The position numbers and the translations under genes are program-made. 64,000 nt of DNA from NCBI GenBank assembly GCA_029876055.1, contig CM056877.1, positions 1,364,001 through 1,428,000 on the forward strand, given 5' to 3'. Position 1 is the stretch's first letter; each line of letters opens with the position of its first letter. This document shows, piece by piece, positions 9,577-20,330 of the stretch. The DNA comes from Madurella fahalii. Taxonomy: Eukaryota; Ascomycota; Sordariomycetes; Sordariales. The notes below the pieces were generated by a model that did no database searches, was not told the origin of the DNA, and saw only the letters and a list, made by a program, of their open reading frames with translations.

Positions 9577-12212
9577 TTAGAGCAGTAATTCGCTCAGAAC
9601 CTGCACTCTCGTCCGCGCCGTCTGGGATCCATGCTCTCCCTCGCTCATCCTCTGCATAATCTGTATCATGCGGTCTACGATGCTGTCAGTGCTTCCTTTA
9701 TTATCATCACACCCGGGCTCTGGGAGCAGTAGAAAAAGGGGGAGGAGACGGAGAGAGAGTGAGAGGCAAAAAAAAAAAAAAAAAAAACAAAAAACAAACA
9801 GAAACTCACGAATATCTCCTCTAGCCCTGACAAACAACGGATCCCTCTCCGTCCCCTCTAACCCCCCACCCTCGGCCCCATCTCCCCTGCCTTGTTGGGC
9901 AGCAACCTCCCTGAGCACATTCCCCATGCACAGCGCCTCGAGAAAGGCGCGGTGGTTGAAGACCCACCACACCCTCGCCTCGGCCTCGAACAGCTCAAAC
10001 AGCACGAAGAAGGCCTGGATGGCGTCGTGGGCCGCCTCGAGCGTGCCGCGCACGTTAAGCGGCACGTCGCGGCTCTCGGACGCGTGCACCAGCATCAGGT
10101 TGTGGAAGTAGTTGCTGCTGAGGAACAGCGTCTGGCGCACGACGCGCTTGCCGTCCTCGACGCCGCCGCTCCCGCCGCTGCCCGTGGCGAGGGCCGTCAG
10201 GGAGTCCTTGTCCCAGGAGCGGAACACGTCCGGGAACGAGCGGTAGACGGCCCGGAAGTCCGACACCAGCTTGGCCTTGTGGCGCGGGGTGGAGCAGATG
10301 GGGAGGTCTAGCGACCGCGGCGAGCAGATGGTTTCCTGCACGAGGTTGGCCAGCGTCCAGGAGCCGCGGATGTAGGCCGTGTCGGTGGGGTCGTCGCTCG
10401 CGATCGAGACGGACGAGTCCGACTCCTCGATGAGGTCGTCGACCGAGACGTCGGTGTGGGTGGCCGAGGGCGGGAGGGAAAGGAGGACGGTTAGGAAGGT
10501 GTCTTGGAGCAGAACGGCTTGCCAGACTTTGCGGCGCTGTTGCTTTTCGAAGGGCGGCGCGTGCGGGACAACTGGGATAAAGATAACAACTGGGTTAGAA
10601 AGGCAAGAAGAAAAGCCACCCCCTGGAGAGGGGGGAGGGTGAGAGTTTTTTTTTTTTCTAAAAAAAAGAAAAAAACACCAACCAATGTTAGGGTCTCGGT
10701 GCAACCCCATTGCGTATGCTTGCCTCATCAGGATGCCGGCAAACGCCCATCCGTCCGAGGCGTGGTTATCGTTGATGAGAAAATATGTTATCAGCACCAT
10801 TGCTTGGATGCTCCGGAGCGAGGCGGTGCTGAGATAGGAACACATGCGCAACGCCTGGTTGCTGGCCGACGCATAAAACTCGGCCGAGTGTTTCCTCTGG
10901 GTCGGCGGCGTGGTCGTCACGAACTGCGTGCCCATGGCCAGCATCACAAATATCAGCGCCACAAAAGCGGCGTCGGCGAGGTCCTTTTCGGGTCGCGAGA
11001 GGGACCAGAAGTGCTCGTAGTCGGCGTAAAACGTCTGGCGGTGGATCATGGGATACACGGGGTCCACGCACTCAAAGTAGCGCGTGATCAGGGTGTCGGC
11101 CTGCAGCTTGTCGGGGAGCACTTGGATCACCTCTGGCAGGCCGCCGTCACAGGTCCAGTAATTGGCAAACGGATGCTCTGACCCTATGCCGAAGACGTTG
11201 GAGGCTCCAGGGGCCGAATAGGGGACGTTGGAGAGGAGACCAGTGGATGTGGCCACCGAACCTAGTGCCTTGAGACGCTCGACATTGAAGCCACGGTCTG
11301 CTGCATTGGGAATGACGGTCTTGCCGCCGTCTAGCTTCTTCTTGGGCGGCTTGGTCATCCGGCGGCCATTTGTTACGCTTCGGGTTGTCTCTCTAATGCC
11401 GATGTGAGCCACGGCACCACTGCCGCCTGGGGGGTTGCTTACTCGAGAAGATTGGCGACATGGGCGTATTTGCAATCTGTCTGGCGCTTGATGCCTGCAA
11501 GTTTTGGTTAGGGGAAATGGTTCTATGCTACGGACGAAAACGCAGCGCATACAAGCAAGGCAATGCGGTCTCCCTCGGTCACACTGCAACAAACATGCCT
11601 GTCAGTATAGCGACGCTGGCGGTCCTGCCGGATAGGTTGGACTCGGGAATCCCGTAATCTAGGCAGGGAAATCAAGACGGGGCTGCACACACGTACAAGC
11701 CCCGGGAAAGGGATGAAGAGACGTCAATGCGGCGGTGGAAGTAAAGTACCGACTGGATAATCTCAATTAAAAAATGTACATGCCTTGGTTTTCCTCTCGA
11801 CGCATTCAAAACAAGACAAGGTCGGCTTGTTACGTTTTTGCTTTTTCCTCTGTGGCTCGGCCGTCGGGGACGCGGTGCTGCTGTCTCGGTCTCGGGCCGG
11901 GGCGCCAAGCCGGGCGCTGGTGGCGCTCACGTTGCCCCCGGCGCCGTTGGCGTCGGCCGCATTACCCCATATTGACGGGGATTCACCAGAGGCTCCTCCG
12001 AACTCATCTCCGCGCGCGGCCCTCTTGGGCCCGCGACGGAGTGTTTGAGCGACTGCAGCAGACTGCGGGAGATGATGCTGGTGGGCAACGGGGTAGTAGG
12101 TGACCGGACCGGGAGCGGCGGGCGACGCGTATATGGTGGATTCTGCGGCCGGGCTCGGAATGACGGGTGGCTGGCCCAGCATTGGTGGCGGCGGCGGCCC
12201 TGAACTGTCCAT
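9577..12212 (-). CDS. Zn2Cys6 transcription factor with fungal_trans domain
   Basis: Six exons on the minus strand: 11784-12212, 11553-11583, 11443-11494, 11392 down to 10683, 10571 down to 9810, and a last exon from 9719 (or 9695) to 9577, giving about 700-708 aa. The zinc cluster is spliced from three exons: CFECVERKTK, CDRGRPHCLAC and IKRQTDC, a perfect CX2CX6CX6CX2CX6C. The intron at the K/C join starts with GC, not GT (AAG|GCATGT, 11584-11783). The middle homology region is clear (RYFECVDPVYPMIHRQTFY, DGWAFAGILMRQAYAMGLHRDP). The N-terminus is Pro/Ala-rich with a basic stretch (RKKQKRNK). The intron at 10572-10682 and the last intron are stop-free multiples of three, so read-through frames look continuous. 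The target pathway is unknown; neighbours give no clue. Confidence 0.88.
9768..9787. repeat. A20 homopolymer inside an intron
   Basis: Twenty A on the plus strand (T20 in the transcript) lie within the last intron of the Zn2Cys6 factor gene, next to a CT-rich stretch. It probably acts as a polypyrimidine-type tract and is prone to length variation. Confidence 0.8.
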
Positions 12213-13181
12213 TGGCACACGTCCGGTCCGATCCACGCCAAGGAGCAAGGAACAAGCCTGGAGGGCAAGAGCGCTCCGCTCGGACGAGAAGGCCAGCAAC
12301 CGGATGGAGCAAAGCAAACCTCTGGTCACGCCGTCAATGAGACACGCGGGCGGAATGCGAGGCCGGACCGGGAATAACACTCGCTTGACACGGGGATGCA
12401 GGCGCCTCCTCGCCGCAGGCGCGTTTGGGACCAACTGGCAGCGACGGCGTTTGCAGAGGGCGACACAAGCGGCTGGGCAAGGCGGAAATAATGAGGGTTT
12501 GGGAATTCTCGGGAATGGATTTGGAAGGAATGGGAGAGATGGGACGCGGGGATAAGAGAATACCCCAGTTCTTGGAACCCCGAATCGAGGGGCAGGGGTC
12601 ATAAACCAAGATGGATGCGATGCCGGCTGTCTTCAAATACGCCAGCCATGTCGTTGATTACTCACGGCTATCCCACAGCCGAGCTCGGGAACCCAGACGA
12701 AATCTTGAAAGATGCAATTGAACACCAAAGGCGCGTGGTTTCTCATTTTCTGAGTCTGAATTGGAGATCGACCGAGCGGCACTTGCTCGTATTCTCTTGG
12801 AAGAGGCTTCCCGCTTCCCCACCTCCGCACGCTCCTTCGGATGCTGGGTTCATTATCCGTGCCCGGTTAGGTGGGAGGTTTATCAGAGGCGGTCACGTAA
12901 TCAACTTGAGCACCCAAAACAAACCCGTTTGCTGCGTTTGGATCCAGTAAGTGCAGTCTCACTAATCGTCGGTCGGCGTAAGATCTCGAATAGTGTAGGG
13001 AGGGGGGGTGGTGCGAACTGGGAGACCATCACGCCCCTGACGAGTCGGTGATAGCTGGATATCTCCGAGCGCCACCCACGGGGTCTGCCGGCTGGAATGT
13101 GCATATCTTTATTTCGAGGGAAGAAACACGCGCCACGCTGTGCATCCGCTGGGGCTGATAGTTACCTAACACACCAAAGTC
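12213..13181. promoter_or_regulatory. upstream region of the Zn2Cys6 factor
   Basis: It lies between two minus-strand genes and should contain the promoter and leader of the transcription factor and the 3' UTR of the TatD-family gene. The factor's frame is open further upstream but without the conserved zinc-cluster context, so it was not used as coding. No other gene seen. Confidence 0.45.
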
Positions 13182-14429
13182 TCAACCAAAGATAAACTCC
13201 TCGTAGTTCTTCCGTATCCTCTCCAGACCCTGTTCCAAAGCCCAGCCCTTGATGTCGCAGATCCTCCGGTACATGTCTTCCAGGACACGATCCATCTCGT
13301 CGCCGGCCATGTGCAAGTCGCTCTCCACCAGAAGCCGGTCGTCAGGACAGGCCCGGATGACATCGCGGAACTTACTCTCCCCTCCGGGAGTCGACAGGTT
13401 GATGACGGTCGAAAAGGAAAAGAAGACGCGCACTGGGATCGCAGGGTTCAAGTACTGGTTTAGCATCTGTGGTGCACCACTAAAGGAGTGCAGACAGACC
13501 CTTGGGGGAAAGGGCATCGGCCTGGAGCGCTTGCCGGTGATACTTGCCCCGCCTTCAACCTCCTCATCTTCGTCGCTCGACGAAAAGTCTTCGGCGCCCT
13601 CAGCAACCAATTTCTGCTTCCGGCGCGACACCACTTCCTTCTCGTGGCCCTTCCACAGCGATGCCAATGCATCGAACAGCACCCCGTGTCCTTGTACGCC
13701 ATGGATGCTCACCGCAACCCCTAGCTCGCCAGCCAGCCGGAGCTGGGCCTTGAGGATCTGCACCTGATGTCCCATCCTGACGTGGTATGGGCTCAGCGTG
13801 CGTCCCTCCCTCCCGCCCGGAGTGAGGCTCTCATCACGCCCTGAATGCTCCTCGTCATTCCACGCCCACGGCAAGCGGAACGCCTTGTCCAAACCGACTT
13901 CGCCGATGAGCGCTGTCTGTGCGTTGAGCACACGATGTCGCGTCTCGGCAATGAAGCTGCTCAGTGGTCGCGGGTCCGGAAGCGACGCGATGAACTCCGC
14001 GTCCGGGGACGGGGATAATACAGCGTCATAGTGCTTCGCTTTTTGCGCAGCCGCATCTGGCGCCGTTGGGTCGTATGTGCGGCTCTCGGGCCCAGCCGTG
14101 TCGTCATAGAGCTGGTATGAGAACCAAGGGTGCCATCCAAACGCGGGCACAACTTTGTCAGTAACCGACATCGCTGGTGAGCTTAGTGCGGCGCGGTCCG
14201 TGATACTGTGCTGGGCCGCGACCGAGGCCACGAGGTCCTGATCCTGGGAACGAGTGGCCATGACGGTAAGAACGCGAGCTCGCATGCGGCTTATGTTAGC
14301 TATCGACGACATAGTGTCGGTTGGATGGCAGTGGGCATCGCAGACGCCGATGTGCCATGGGAAATCATGGCGAGACTCATCGTGCTTAAGAGCAGCTTGG
14401 GCGGTTTGGCCATCGCTCGGACGGCACAT
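13182..14429 (-). CDS. TatD-family metal-dependent hydrolase (Scn1-like)
   Basis: Single exon, 415 aa. Metal-site motifs of the TatD amidohydrolase family are present: CDAHCHPTDT near residue 30, FGWHPW near 97, GEVGLDKAFRLP in the middle, SIHGVQGHG, LHSFSG and the C-terminal LLVESDLHM. It resembles the fungal branch related to fission yeast Scn1 (Cut9-interacting) more than bacterial TatD. Family members are deoxyribonucleases or hydrolases; the substrate here is inferred only. An acidic, low-complexity insertion (SSSDEDEEVEGG) lies between the conserved blocks and is probably a loop. The ORF has no introns and starts at the first ATG of the frame. Confidence 0.9.
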   Translation of the reverse strand: MCRPSDGQTAQAALKHDESRHDFPWHIGVCDAHCHPTDTMSSIANISRMRARVLTVMATRSQDQDLVASVAAQHSITDRAALSSPAMSVTDKVVPAFGWHPWFSYQLYDDTAGPESRTYDPTAPDAAAQKAKHYDAVLSPSPDAEFIASLPDPRPLSSFIAETRHRVLNAQTALIGEVGLDKAFRLPWAWNDEEHSGRDESLTPGGREGRTLSPYHVRMGHQVQILKAQLRLAGELGVAVSIHGVQGHGVLFDALASLWKGHEKEVVSRRKQKLVAEGAEDFSSSDEDEEVEGGASITGKRSRPMPFPPRVCLHSFSGAPQMLNQYLNPAIPVRVFFSFSTVINLSTPGGESKFRDVIRACPDDRLLVESDLHMAGDEMDRVLEDMYRRICDIKGWALEQGLERIRKNYEEFIFG

Positions 14430-15654
14430 GGCGTCTGGGTTTGGAGGGTTTGGCGCTCAAGTGAACGGTGCTCTGGCTTGTTAAGACGATTTGGTGCTGA
14501 AGCTTGATCTGACAACCGAGGCAATGCTACGTCAGTAGATCTGTTGCGAAATTTAGTTGTTGTTTGTTAGCCCGTCCCACGTTGTTCGAGCTGTGTTTGT
14601 TTGGCGAGTTTTGACCCAGCACTCCACTAATTAACAAATGATGTCAGGAGCGAAACTTGGGGATCCCGGGTTTCTTTTGCGGATACGTTAGAGCCCCTCA
14701 ATTGGGCCTTGGCGTCGATCCTCGGCCGGTGTTCTGCACCCCATGAGTCACCCTGGTCACATCCCCTCAGGCCACAGTCACGAACCTCGAAATACACTAC
14801 TGTACCAAGGTTAAGGTCGGTCAACACTGGTAGCTCGATGCTGACCTTAGGCTGATAGTCAGCATCTGACGACTCGCATTGCCCTTGTACCTGATCCACT
14901 AGGCTCAGGTTCACGGATGGTTTCAGTTCTCGGACAAACATTCGCAAACTGCATAGCCAATGTCCGTTCACCGCGTGCAAGAAACACGCAGATGCTCCAG
15001 CCGATTATCTTGCCGCCCTCCCCCTCCTCCCCCCCCCCCTAACACTCCCTGTTCTCTGCAAACATGCCAGGCATTGCTCCGCCACCAAGAAGACTTGGCT
15101 CAAGCTATCTGGCCATTGTAAGCTAGCTACCTTAGCTAGTGTATAATAATACCTAATAAAAGCCCGAGCGGCCCGGGGCTCAGGATTAGACGGCTGAGAC
15201 TTGGAGCCATGTTGGACACAGCTCACGGTGGAATTGGTGGGAGCCTTGGTGTTCCGTGGAGGCGGGGCGATAGCCTTCGCTGGGTTCGGCGCTGTTGTAA
15301 CAGGGGCACCCTGGCTGCTCAAGGGCCCATGCTCCGATCTTCACATGCCACAGAGATAAAGGAGTAAGGAAGCTATCTGTAACACTGATAACACTGCGCC
15401 ATACCACTTTTCAGACGCAATGGAAGCATCCCACTCCGGCCTCGCGCGAGCCTTTGTCTAACCCTCATAAGATCCAGCTGCATTCAACGTCCTTGCTCGG
15501 GATCCTCCGCATCCCCAAGTTGACGACATCAGGAGCTACTGCGTCCATTTATTGCGAGCAACCCCGCTGCGATCCGTATTTCTGGACATCGCAGATCATG
15601 TCCCAGTTCCGCGCGATTGGATCAACGTTATAACGACGACAAACTTCTATCGCG
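14430..15654. promoter_or_regulatory. divergent intergenic region
   Basis: It separates the minus-strand TatD-family gene from a plus-strand membrane protein gene, so both promoters should be here. Small frames are short and without recognisable domains. A C-rich run lies near 15030-15040. Confidence 0.45.
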
Positions 15655-16566
15655 ATGGGGCTGCGTCTCCCTAACATTCTCTGGCACTTGGTTGTGTCCT
15701 TCGTTTGCATTTTCAGCATCCCGCTGGCCCTGGTTGCGGGCTTCACAACCATGTTCGCTTTCGCGGTTCTCGTGTTCCGCATCGCGTCCGTCTATATCGA
15801 TATCGCTCTGCACATCGTTCCACGGTACCTGGCAAGTAGGCGCAGACCGCCTCTAGTCCAGCCTGTCGACCTCACCAGTCGGCTGTACCCTCGTGAAGGC
15901 CTAAAGACGCCTAGCTCCCCAGCAACCAGCTTCGCTAGCTTAAGCGGGTACAGCACTCCCTCGCCGGCTCTCTACCCGTCAGCTGCCGGCTACGTGGGTT
16001 CTGGTTACATCAGCCCACGCCGCCGCAGAAGCGGCTCCTTTGCCTTTGACCCGCGCCACTCCCGCCGGTCCAGCAGTCAAGTGAGCCTAGGCTCCGTGGC
16101 TTCCGGCGCCCATGTCCACGAGGGCGAGGCTACAAACGGGCTGCCGCCTCCAACACCGGTGGACGCTTGTCTGATCCCTTCTGTCGGTCTGGACCGCGAC
16201 TTTGAGGGTGTCGGTGGATGGCGGATTTGCGACGATGACGACAGCAGCAGCGAGTGGACCAAGATTAACTCTCGGCTAGATCTGGGATTTGCGCGGCCAT
16301 TATCTTATTATCCTCGGCGGCTGCGACCATATACCAGTTTGCCGTGTGCCCCTAGCGAAGCGGCCTGGCCTGCCATGGTCAACTCACGAGTGTCTGAGCA
16401 ACGGGAACCGGGGCTAGGGAAGGGGGAGCCGGTGCCGCCTAACACTGGCCGTGTCACATTCGGCCCAACCGTCCATTTATCAGGTCCTCCCACATCCCCT
16501 GATGAGGTGGGGTACCAGGAATCGGTGTCGCCAAAGACCACGAAGAGACCAATTTGTACTGCTTGA
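15655..16566 (+). CDS. fungal membrane protein of unknown function
   Basis: Single exon, 303 aa. A long hydrophobic N-terminal segment (about residues 8-50: ILWHLVVSFVCIFSIPLALVAGF, then MFAFAVLVFRIASVYIDIAL) suggests two closely spaced membrane helices or a hairpin anchor. The rest is a hydrophilic Ser/Pro/Arg-rich tail with RRRRSGSF and RHSRRSSSQVS, likely phosphorylation sites. No catalytic motif is visible. It resembles conserved filamentous-fungal hypothetical proteins with this layout; a role cannot be assigned. The start is the ATG directly before the hydrophobic segment. Confidence 0.78.
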   Translation: MGLRLPNILWHLVVSFVCIFSIPLALVAGFTTMFAFAVLVFRIASVYIDIALHIVPRYLASRRRPPLVQPVDLTSRLYPREGLKTPSSPATSFASLSGYSTPSPALYPSAAGYVGSGYISPRRRRSGSFAFDPRHSRRSSSQVSLGSVASGAHVHEGEATNGLPPPTPVDACLIPSVGLDRDFEGVGGWRICDDDDSSSEWTKINSRLDLGFARPLSYYPRRLRPYTSLPCAPSEAAWPAMVNSRVSEQREPGLGKGEPVPPNTGRVTFGPTVHLSGPPTSPDEVGYQESVSPKTTKRPICTA

Positions 16567-17020
16567 GGATCGAAGGGGAATTCCGGAGTTGTCGGTGGAT
16601 GATTAGGGTTTTTTTTTTCCCTTTCACCCGCGCCACCACTCCTTTGCAGAATGGCTTAACACCCACAGTTTCATGTATCACGGCGTAAGAAGGCAGCATT
16701 ACTGGCGTTTGGTTGTGTATCTATGAAAAGTGGGGTTGGGAAAATCATGATACGACGGCAAGGCCCTGGCCCGGCTTTGGTAGGGTTATGGAAAGGAAAT
16801 GGTTCAGGAAACGGTATCATGGGAACCAGACTATTCGCTTAGCTAGGCAGCCCAACCCAGGCTTGAACTGTGTGGGAAGATAAATACTGAACGGAACCCA
16901 TTATCCTATACATCAACCTCCGATCCGCCAATGGTATATATCGAATGTGCAGACATCCCTCCTAGTTCCCAACCTGACACCCAAACGCCGCCAACCCATT
17001 GTTCTTTTCAGTTCTCCCAA
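16567..17020. other. convergent 3' intergenic region
   Basis: It lies between the 3' ends of the membrane protein gene and the Spc24 gene. A T10 run occurs near 16609. No gene seen. Confidence 0.5.
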
Positions 17021-17705
17021 TCAAAGACTCTGCCAAAAGTAATTGGCATACCAAAACCTCGAAAACCTCCTATCAATATTCACCACGTGCACATCGCCCT
17101 TCCGGTCATTCCTCACCACCACCCGGCTGAACTCGCCGTCCTTGGTATCCCGCTCGATCTCCATCCCCAAGCTCCTATAGACCTTCAACCTCAACAGCAC
17201 CTCGTCCTCCACCATCCCCCCTCCCCCGCCTTCCGCGCCGCCCTCCACGCCTTGCAGCTCCAGCTCCTGCAGGCGCGCGTTCAGCTCGGCCAGCTGGGCC
17301 TGCAGCCGCTCCGTCTCCATCTCGAGGTCGGAGGCGGCCTTGGCGATGCGGAACTTTTGCGTGTCGAGGCGGGCGATCTCGGACGCGTGCTGCGCCGACG
17401 AGTGCGACGCCGTGAGCTCGGCGTGCTGCGCCGAGAGCGTGCCCAGCGTGCGCGCCAGCTTGCGCAGCGACGCCTCGGCCTCGCGCAGCCGGAGGTCCCG
17501 CGCCTGCTGCAGCGTCGAGAGCGACTCGCTCACCCGCGACACGGCCGTCTTGTCCGGCGCGATGTTGAAGTTGGCTATTGTGTGCCGGATCAGCTAAGGT
17601 GTAAAGGGATTTTTGTTAGTGGCCGTTGGTGATGATAGTGGTGGTCGGTGGTGGTGGTGTTGGTGGTTGAGGACGTACTGTGGAGGGGTCTTCTTCGAGA
17701 AGCAT
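17021..17705 (-). CDS. kinetochore protein Spc24 (Ndc80 complex)
   Basis: Two exons, 17679-17705 and 17021-17593, give 199 aa, the usual length for fungal Spc24. Exon 1 encodes only MLLEEDPST; the join to LIRHTIANFNIAPDK is in phase with GTACGT...TTAG borders. The N-terminal two thirds is a continuous heptad-like coiled coil (LSTLQQARDLRLREAEASL ... LEMETERLQAQLAELNARLQELE). The C-terminal globular part has the conserved LLRLKVYRSLGMEIERD and ends in a short basic, aromatic stretch (RRFSRFWYANYFWQSL). Spc24 pairs with Spc25 in the Ndc80 complex that links kinetochores to microtubules. The gene is divergent from fis1. Confidence 0.92.
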
Positions 17706-18214
17706 TTTGGTGGTTGTTTTCTTCCCTCTTTTTTTCTGATTTTTTATTTTCCCTTTCTATATAGGGAATCGGTTGCGGTTGAGAATATGGGGGTTGTTAT
17801 TTTCGTGGGATCCAGATGTTCGTTGCGCGGTTATGTGCTTTTGCGTGATGGTAGGCGTCCAGTCTTCGTCGCGTCTTTCGGTGTGGAATTTGAGAGATGC
17901 AGCGTCGCAAAGCGCATTGCCGCGATTGTTGTCGCATGTCTTGGCGTCGATAACCCCCATCTCCCAGACGACAAAGGTGTGGTGGGGAAAGTCTTCCCTT
18001 ATCTTATCTCGCTCCAAGTTTTGGTGGCCAGCTTCGTCATCGACCAGCACATGCAGGGAAAACGGCCCGAGCTTGAGCGACCGCCAGACTGCCCACACCT
18101 CGACAACAGCGTGTCCGAAAGGTCAAAGGTAGCTTGCCGTGTGCATACCTTTTCAGAAGAAACAAACACTCAGCGCAGCTTGTTTCAGAACCCGACTCGC
18201 AGAAATTCCCCACA
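17706..18214. promoter_or_regulatory. divergent promoter region spc24/fis1
   Basis: About 510 bp shared by two head-to-head genes. A T-rich stretch lies near 17710-17760. Open frames on both strands here are not supported by any domain. Confidence 0.5.
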
Positions 18215-18853
18215 ATGACACAACTTCCATGTATGTGCTCGGCCAACTAAAATCCGCAATTGCGGTAAAAGACAACTGACTAGTTATGCTTCCAGATGCA
18301 ATCGATGCCGAGACGTAAGTGTCTACGCTTGCGATTTGGGTATCGGACAGTATTGACACAGGGCCACAGGCCGCTCAACCCAGCAGAGCTGGCGGTGCTG
18401 CGGGCGCAGTACGAAAAAGAGGGTGATATGGTCGGCATCCAAACTAAGTTCAACTATGCGTGGGTGGGTTCTGCAACTAGTCTCCCTCTTCCGACGGCCC
18501 CAGCTTATGTCTCGCCGTAGGGCCTCGTGAAATCCAATACGCGCACCGACCAGCACCTTGGTGTGATGTTGCTTTCCGAAATCTTTAGGACGTCACCTGA
18601 ACGCCGTCGTGAATGCCTCTACTACCTCGCACTAGGCAACTACAAGCTAGGCAACTACGGCGAGGCACGGAAATACAACGATCTCCTGCTCGATAAGGAA
18701 CCCGGAAACCTTCAGGCGACAAACTTGCGGTCTCTAATCGACGACAAGGTGGCCAAGGAGGGGTTGATGGGAGTGGCAATCGTCAGTGGAGTCGCGGTCG
18801 CGGCTGGTATCATCGGCGGTGTGTTGTTGAGGAACTTGGGGCGAAAGAGATGA
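18215..18853 (+). CDS. mitochondrial fission protein Fis1
   Basis: Four exons, 18215-18230, 18296-18314, 18370-18463 and 18521-18853, encode 153 aa, the normal Fis1 length. The spliced N-terminus reads MTQLPYAIDAE then TPLNPAELAVLRAQY. The TPR-like bundle is clear (TKFNYAWGLVKSN, GVMLLSEIF, RECLYYLALGNYKLGNYGEAR). A C-terminal tail anchor (GVAIVSGVAVAAGIIGGVLL) followed by RNLGRKR marks insertion into the outer mitochondrial and peroxisomal membranes. Fis1 recruits Mdv1-type adaptors and the dynamin Dnm1. All junctions have GT-AG borders and consistent phases. Confidence 0.95.
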
Positions 18854-20330
18854 GCCTGCTCTGAGGGAACTGAACGTGTATAACGGCTGATTAATGGGCA
18901 TGTCTCGGTGCATTTAGGGCGGACATTGTATTTATATAGGGGAAAGGCGGGGATCATGACTTCGTGGTTTTGATTTCTAGTACGCGGAGCGAAACAGCGA
19001 TACCACTCATGGAACATATCCCAGCGCACCCGCCGGGCTTCCGATTACGGCTTTGAGATGGAGGCCTCGAGTCCGTTGATAATGTACATGTATTCTCCAG
19101 TTTGCCCCGCATCAGCGCCTCGGGAGCTCTCGGACGAAGCGGCGACAGCCTGGTGCTGAAGTAGCCGGCTATTGGAACCGGGAAATCGGGGCTGAATTGG
19201 CATCGCCAATGTACTGCCTGGAACTGTGGGGGGTTGGGCATCCCCAACGGTGAGATGGTGTATGTACATGGCTAGGTGATGGAGCAAGGTTGCTGCAGGT
19301 ACAGTATGCGTTGTGTTGCGCTGTCTAAACAAGGCCTAATGACCCTCTCTGGTCTCCAGTTGGCCCTGTTGTCCCCATGGTGGTTGGTGGTTGCACGAAA
19401 CGCACGTCTATTGGACAGCGTGCAGGCTTGTCGAGAGAACCAGACAGAAACAACTTGCAAAGCCCAGCGAGCGGAGGGATAGTCATCAATTCGTTGGGCA
19501 GTTAGGCCTCCCTCTTATTGGGTTCAGCCACTCATATCCACTCAAGGGTAGACCGCCACAGCGGAATGGGACGGGTGAGATTTGTACGATCATAACGAGA
19601 GCTCAAAACCCGGCTTTCCCCTGCGACAATAATTTGGGTAGCAACTCATTGCTCTCCCTATCAGTTGCTGCCGTCGTTGCTTTTTCATTTCCTTCTCCAC
19701 CGATAATCGTTGCGCCGCAGTGTGGCGATTTGAGCAAGCTATCTGACTGCTCAGCCGAGATCGACCAAGAGTCAAGTATTGGCTGGGAGGGTAGCCCGAG
19801 CCACCAGATCAGTGGAGGTACCCGGCGGAATTTATTCGAACTGAAGAGCGTCTGTGACGCACGTCTTCCACTGCACCAGGCCCGGCAGCCCAAACATCCA
19901 GCACGTACGGTAACCGATTACTTCACAGAAACAACTGCGCAACCAAGAGAGCGCTTTTCAGGGAGAAAAAAATAATCACAACCATCGCAACAATAGCGAA
20001 ATACCGGCTGCAGGCTACTAATACATTCATACCTCTTTGCTAAATTCATCAAACAAGCAACTGCGCCAACTCGCTGGCATCCTGCTCCCACCCCCCGGCA
20101 AGTGGGGCCACGACACCGGCTCCGTACATCAAAGGTCCTGCCTTCGTCGGCCTTGCGTTCTGCAGGCTTCTCGAGGCGACTGCTGCCTTAGCAAAATCGC
20201 AGTACCTATTGTCACCACGTCTGGCAGACTGGCTTCCCAAGCTCGGGCAATCACCTACATCGTCGCCGGCCTCCTCGGCGCCATCGCTGTTTATCAGCGG
20301 AGTCACCAGCAGCCGCGCCGGCGATTCGGC
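18854..20330. other. intergenic region between fis1 and the RING gene
   Basis: It contains the fis1 3' UTR and the promoter of the next gene. A 194-aa frame (19391-19975) has no recognisable domain and no conserved start context. No ATG-initiated in-frame extension of the RING gene is present. Confidence 0.45.

Noticed and set aside
9577..14429. secondary-metabolite cluster around the Zn2Cys6 factor
   Set aside because: Neighbours are housekeeping genes (tRNA methyltransferase, TatD hydrolase); no polyketide, peptide or terpene synthase is present.
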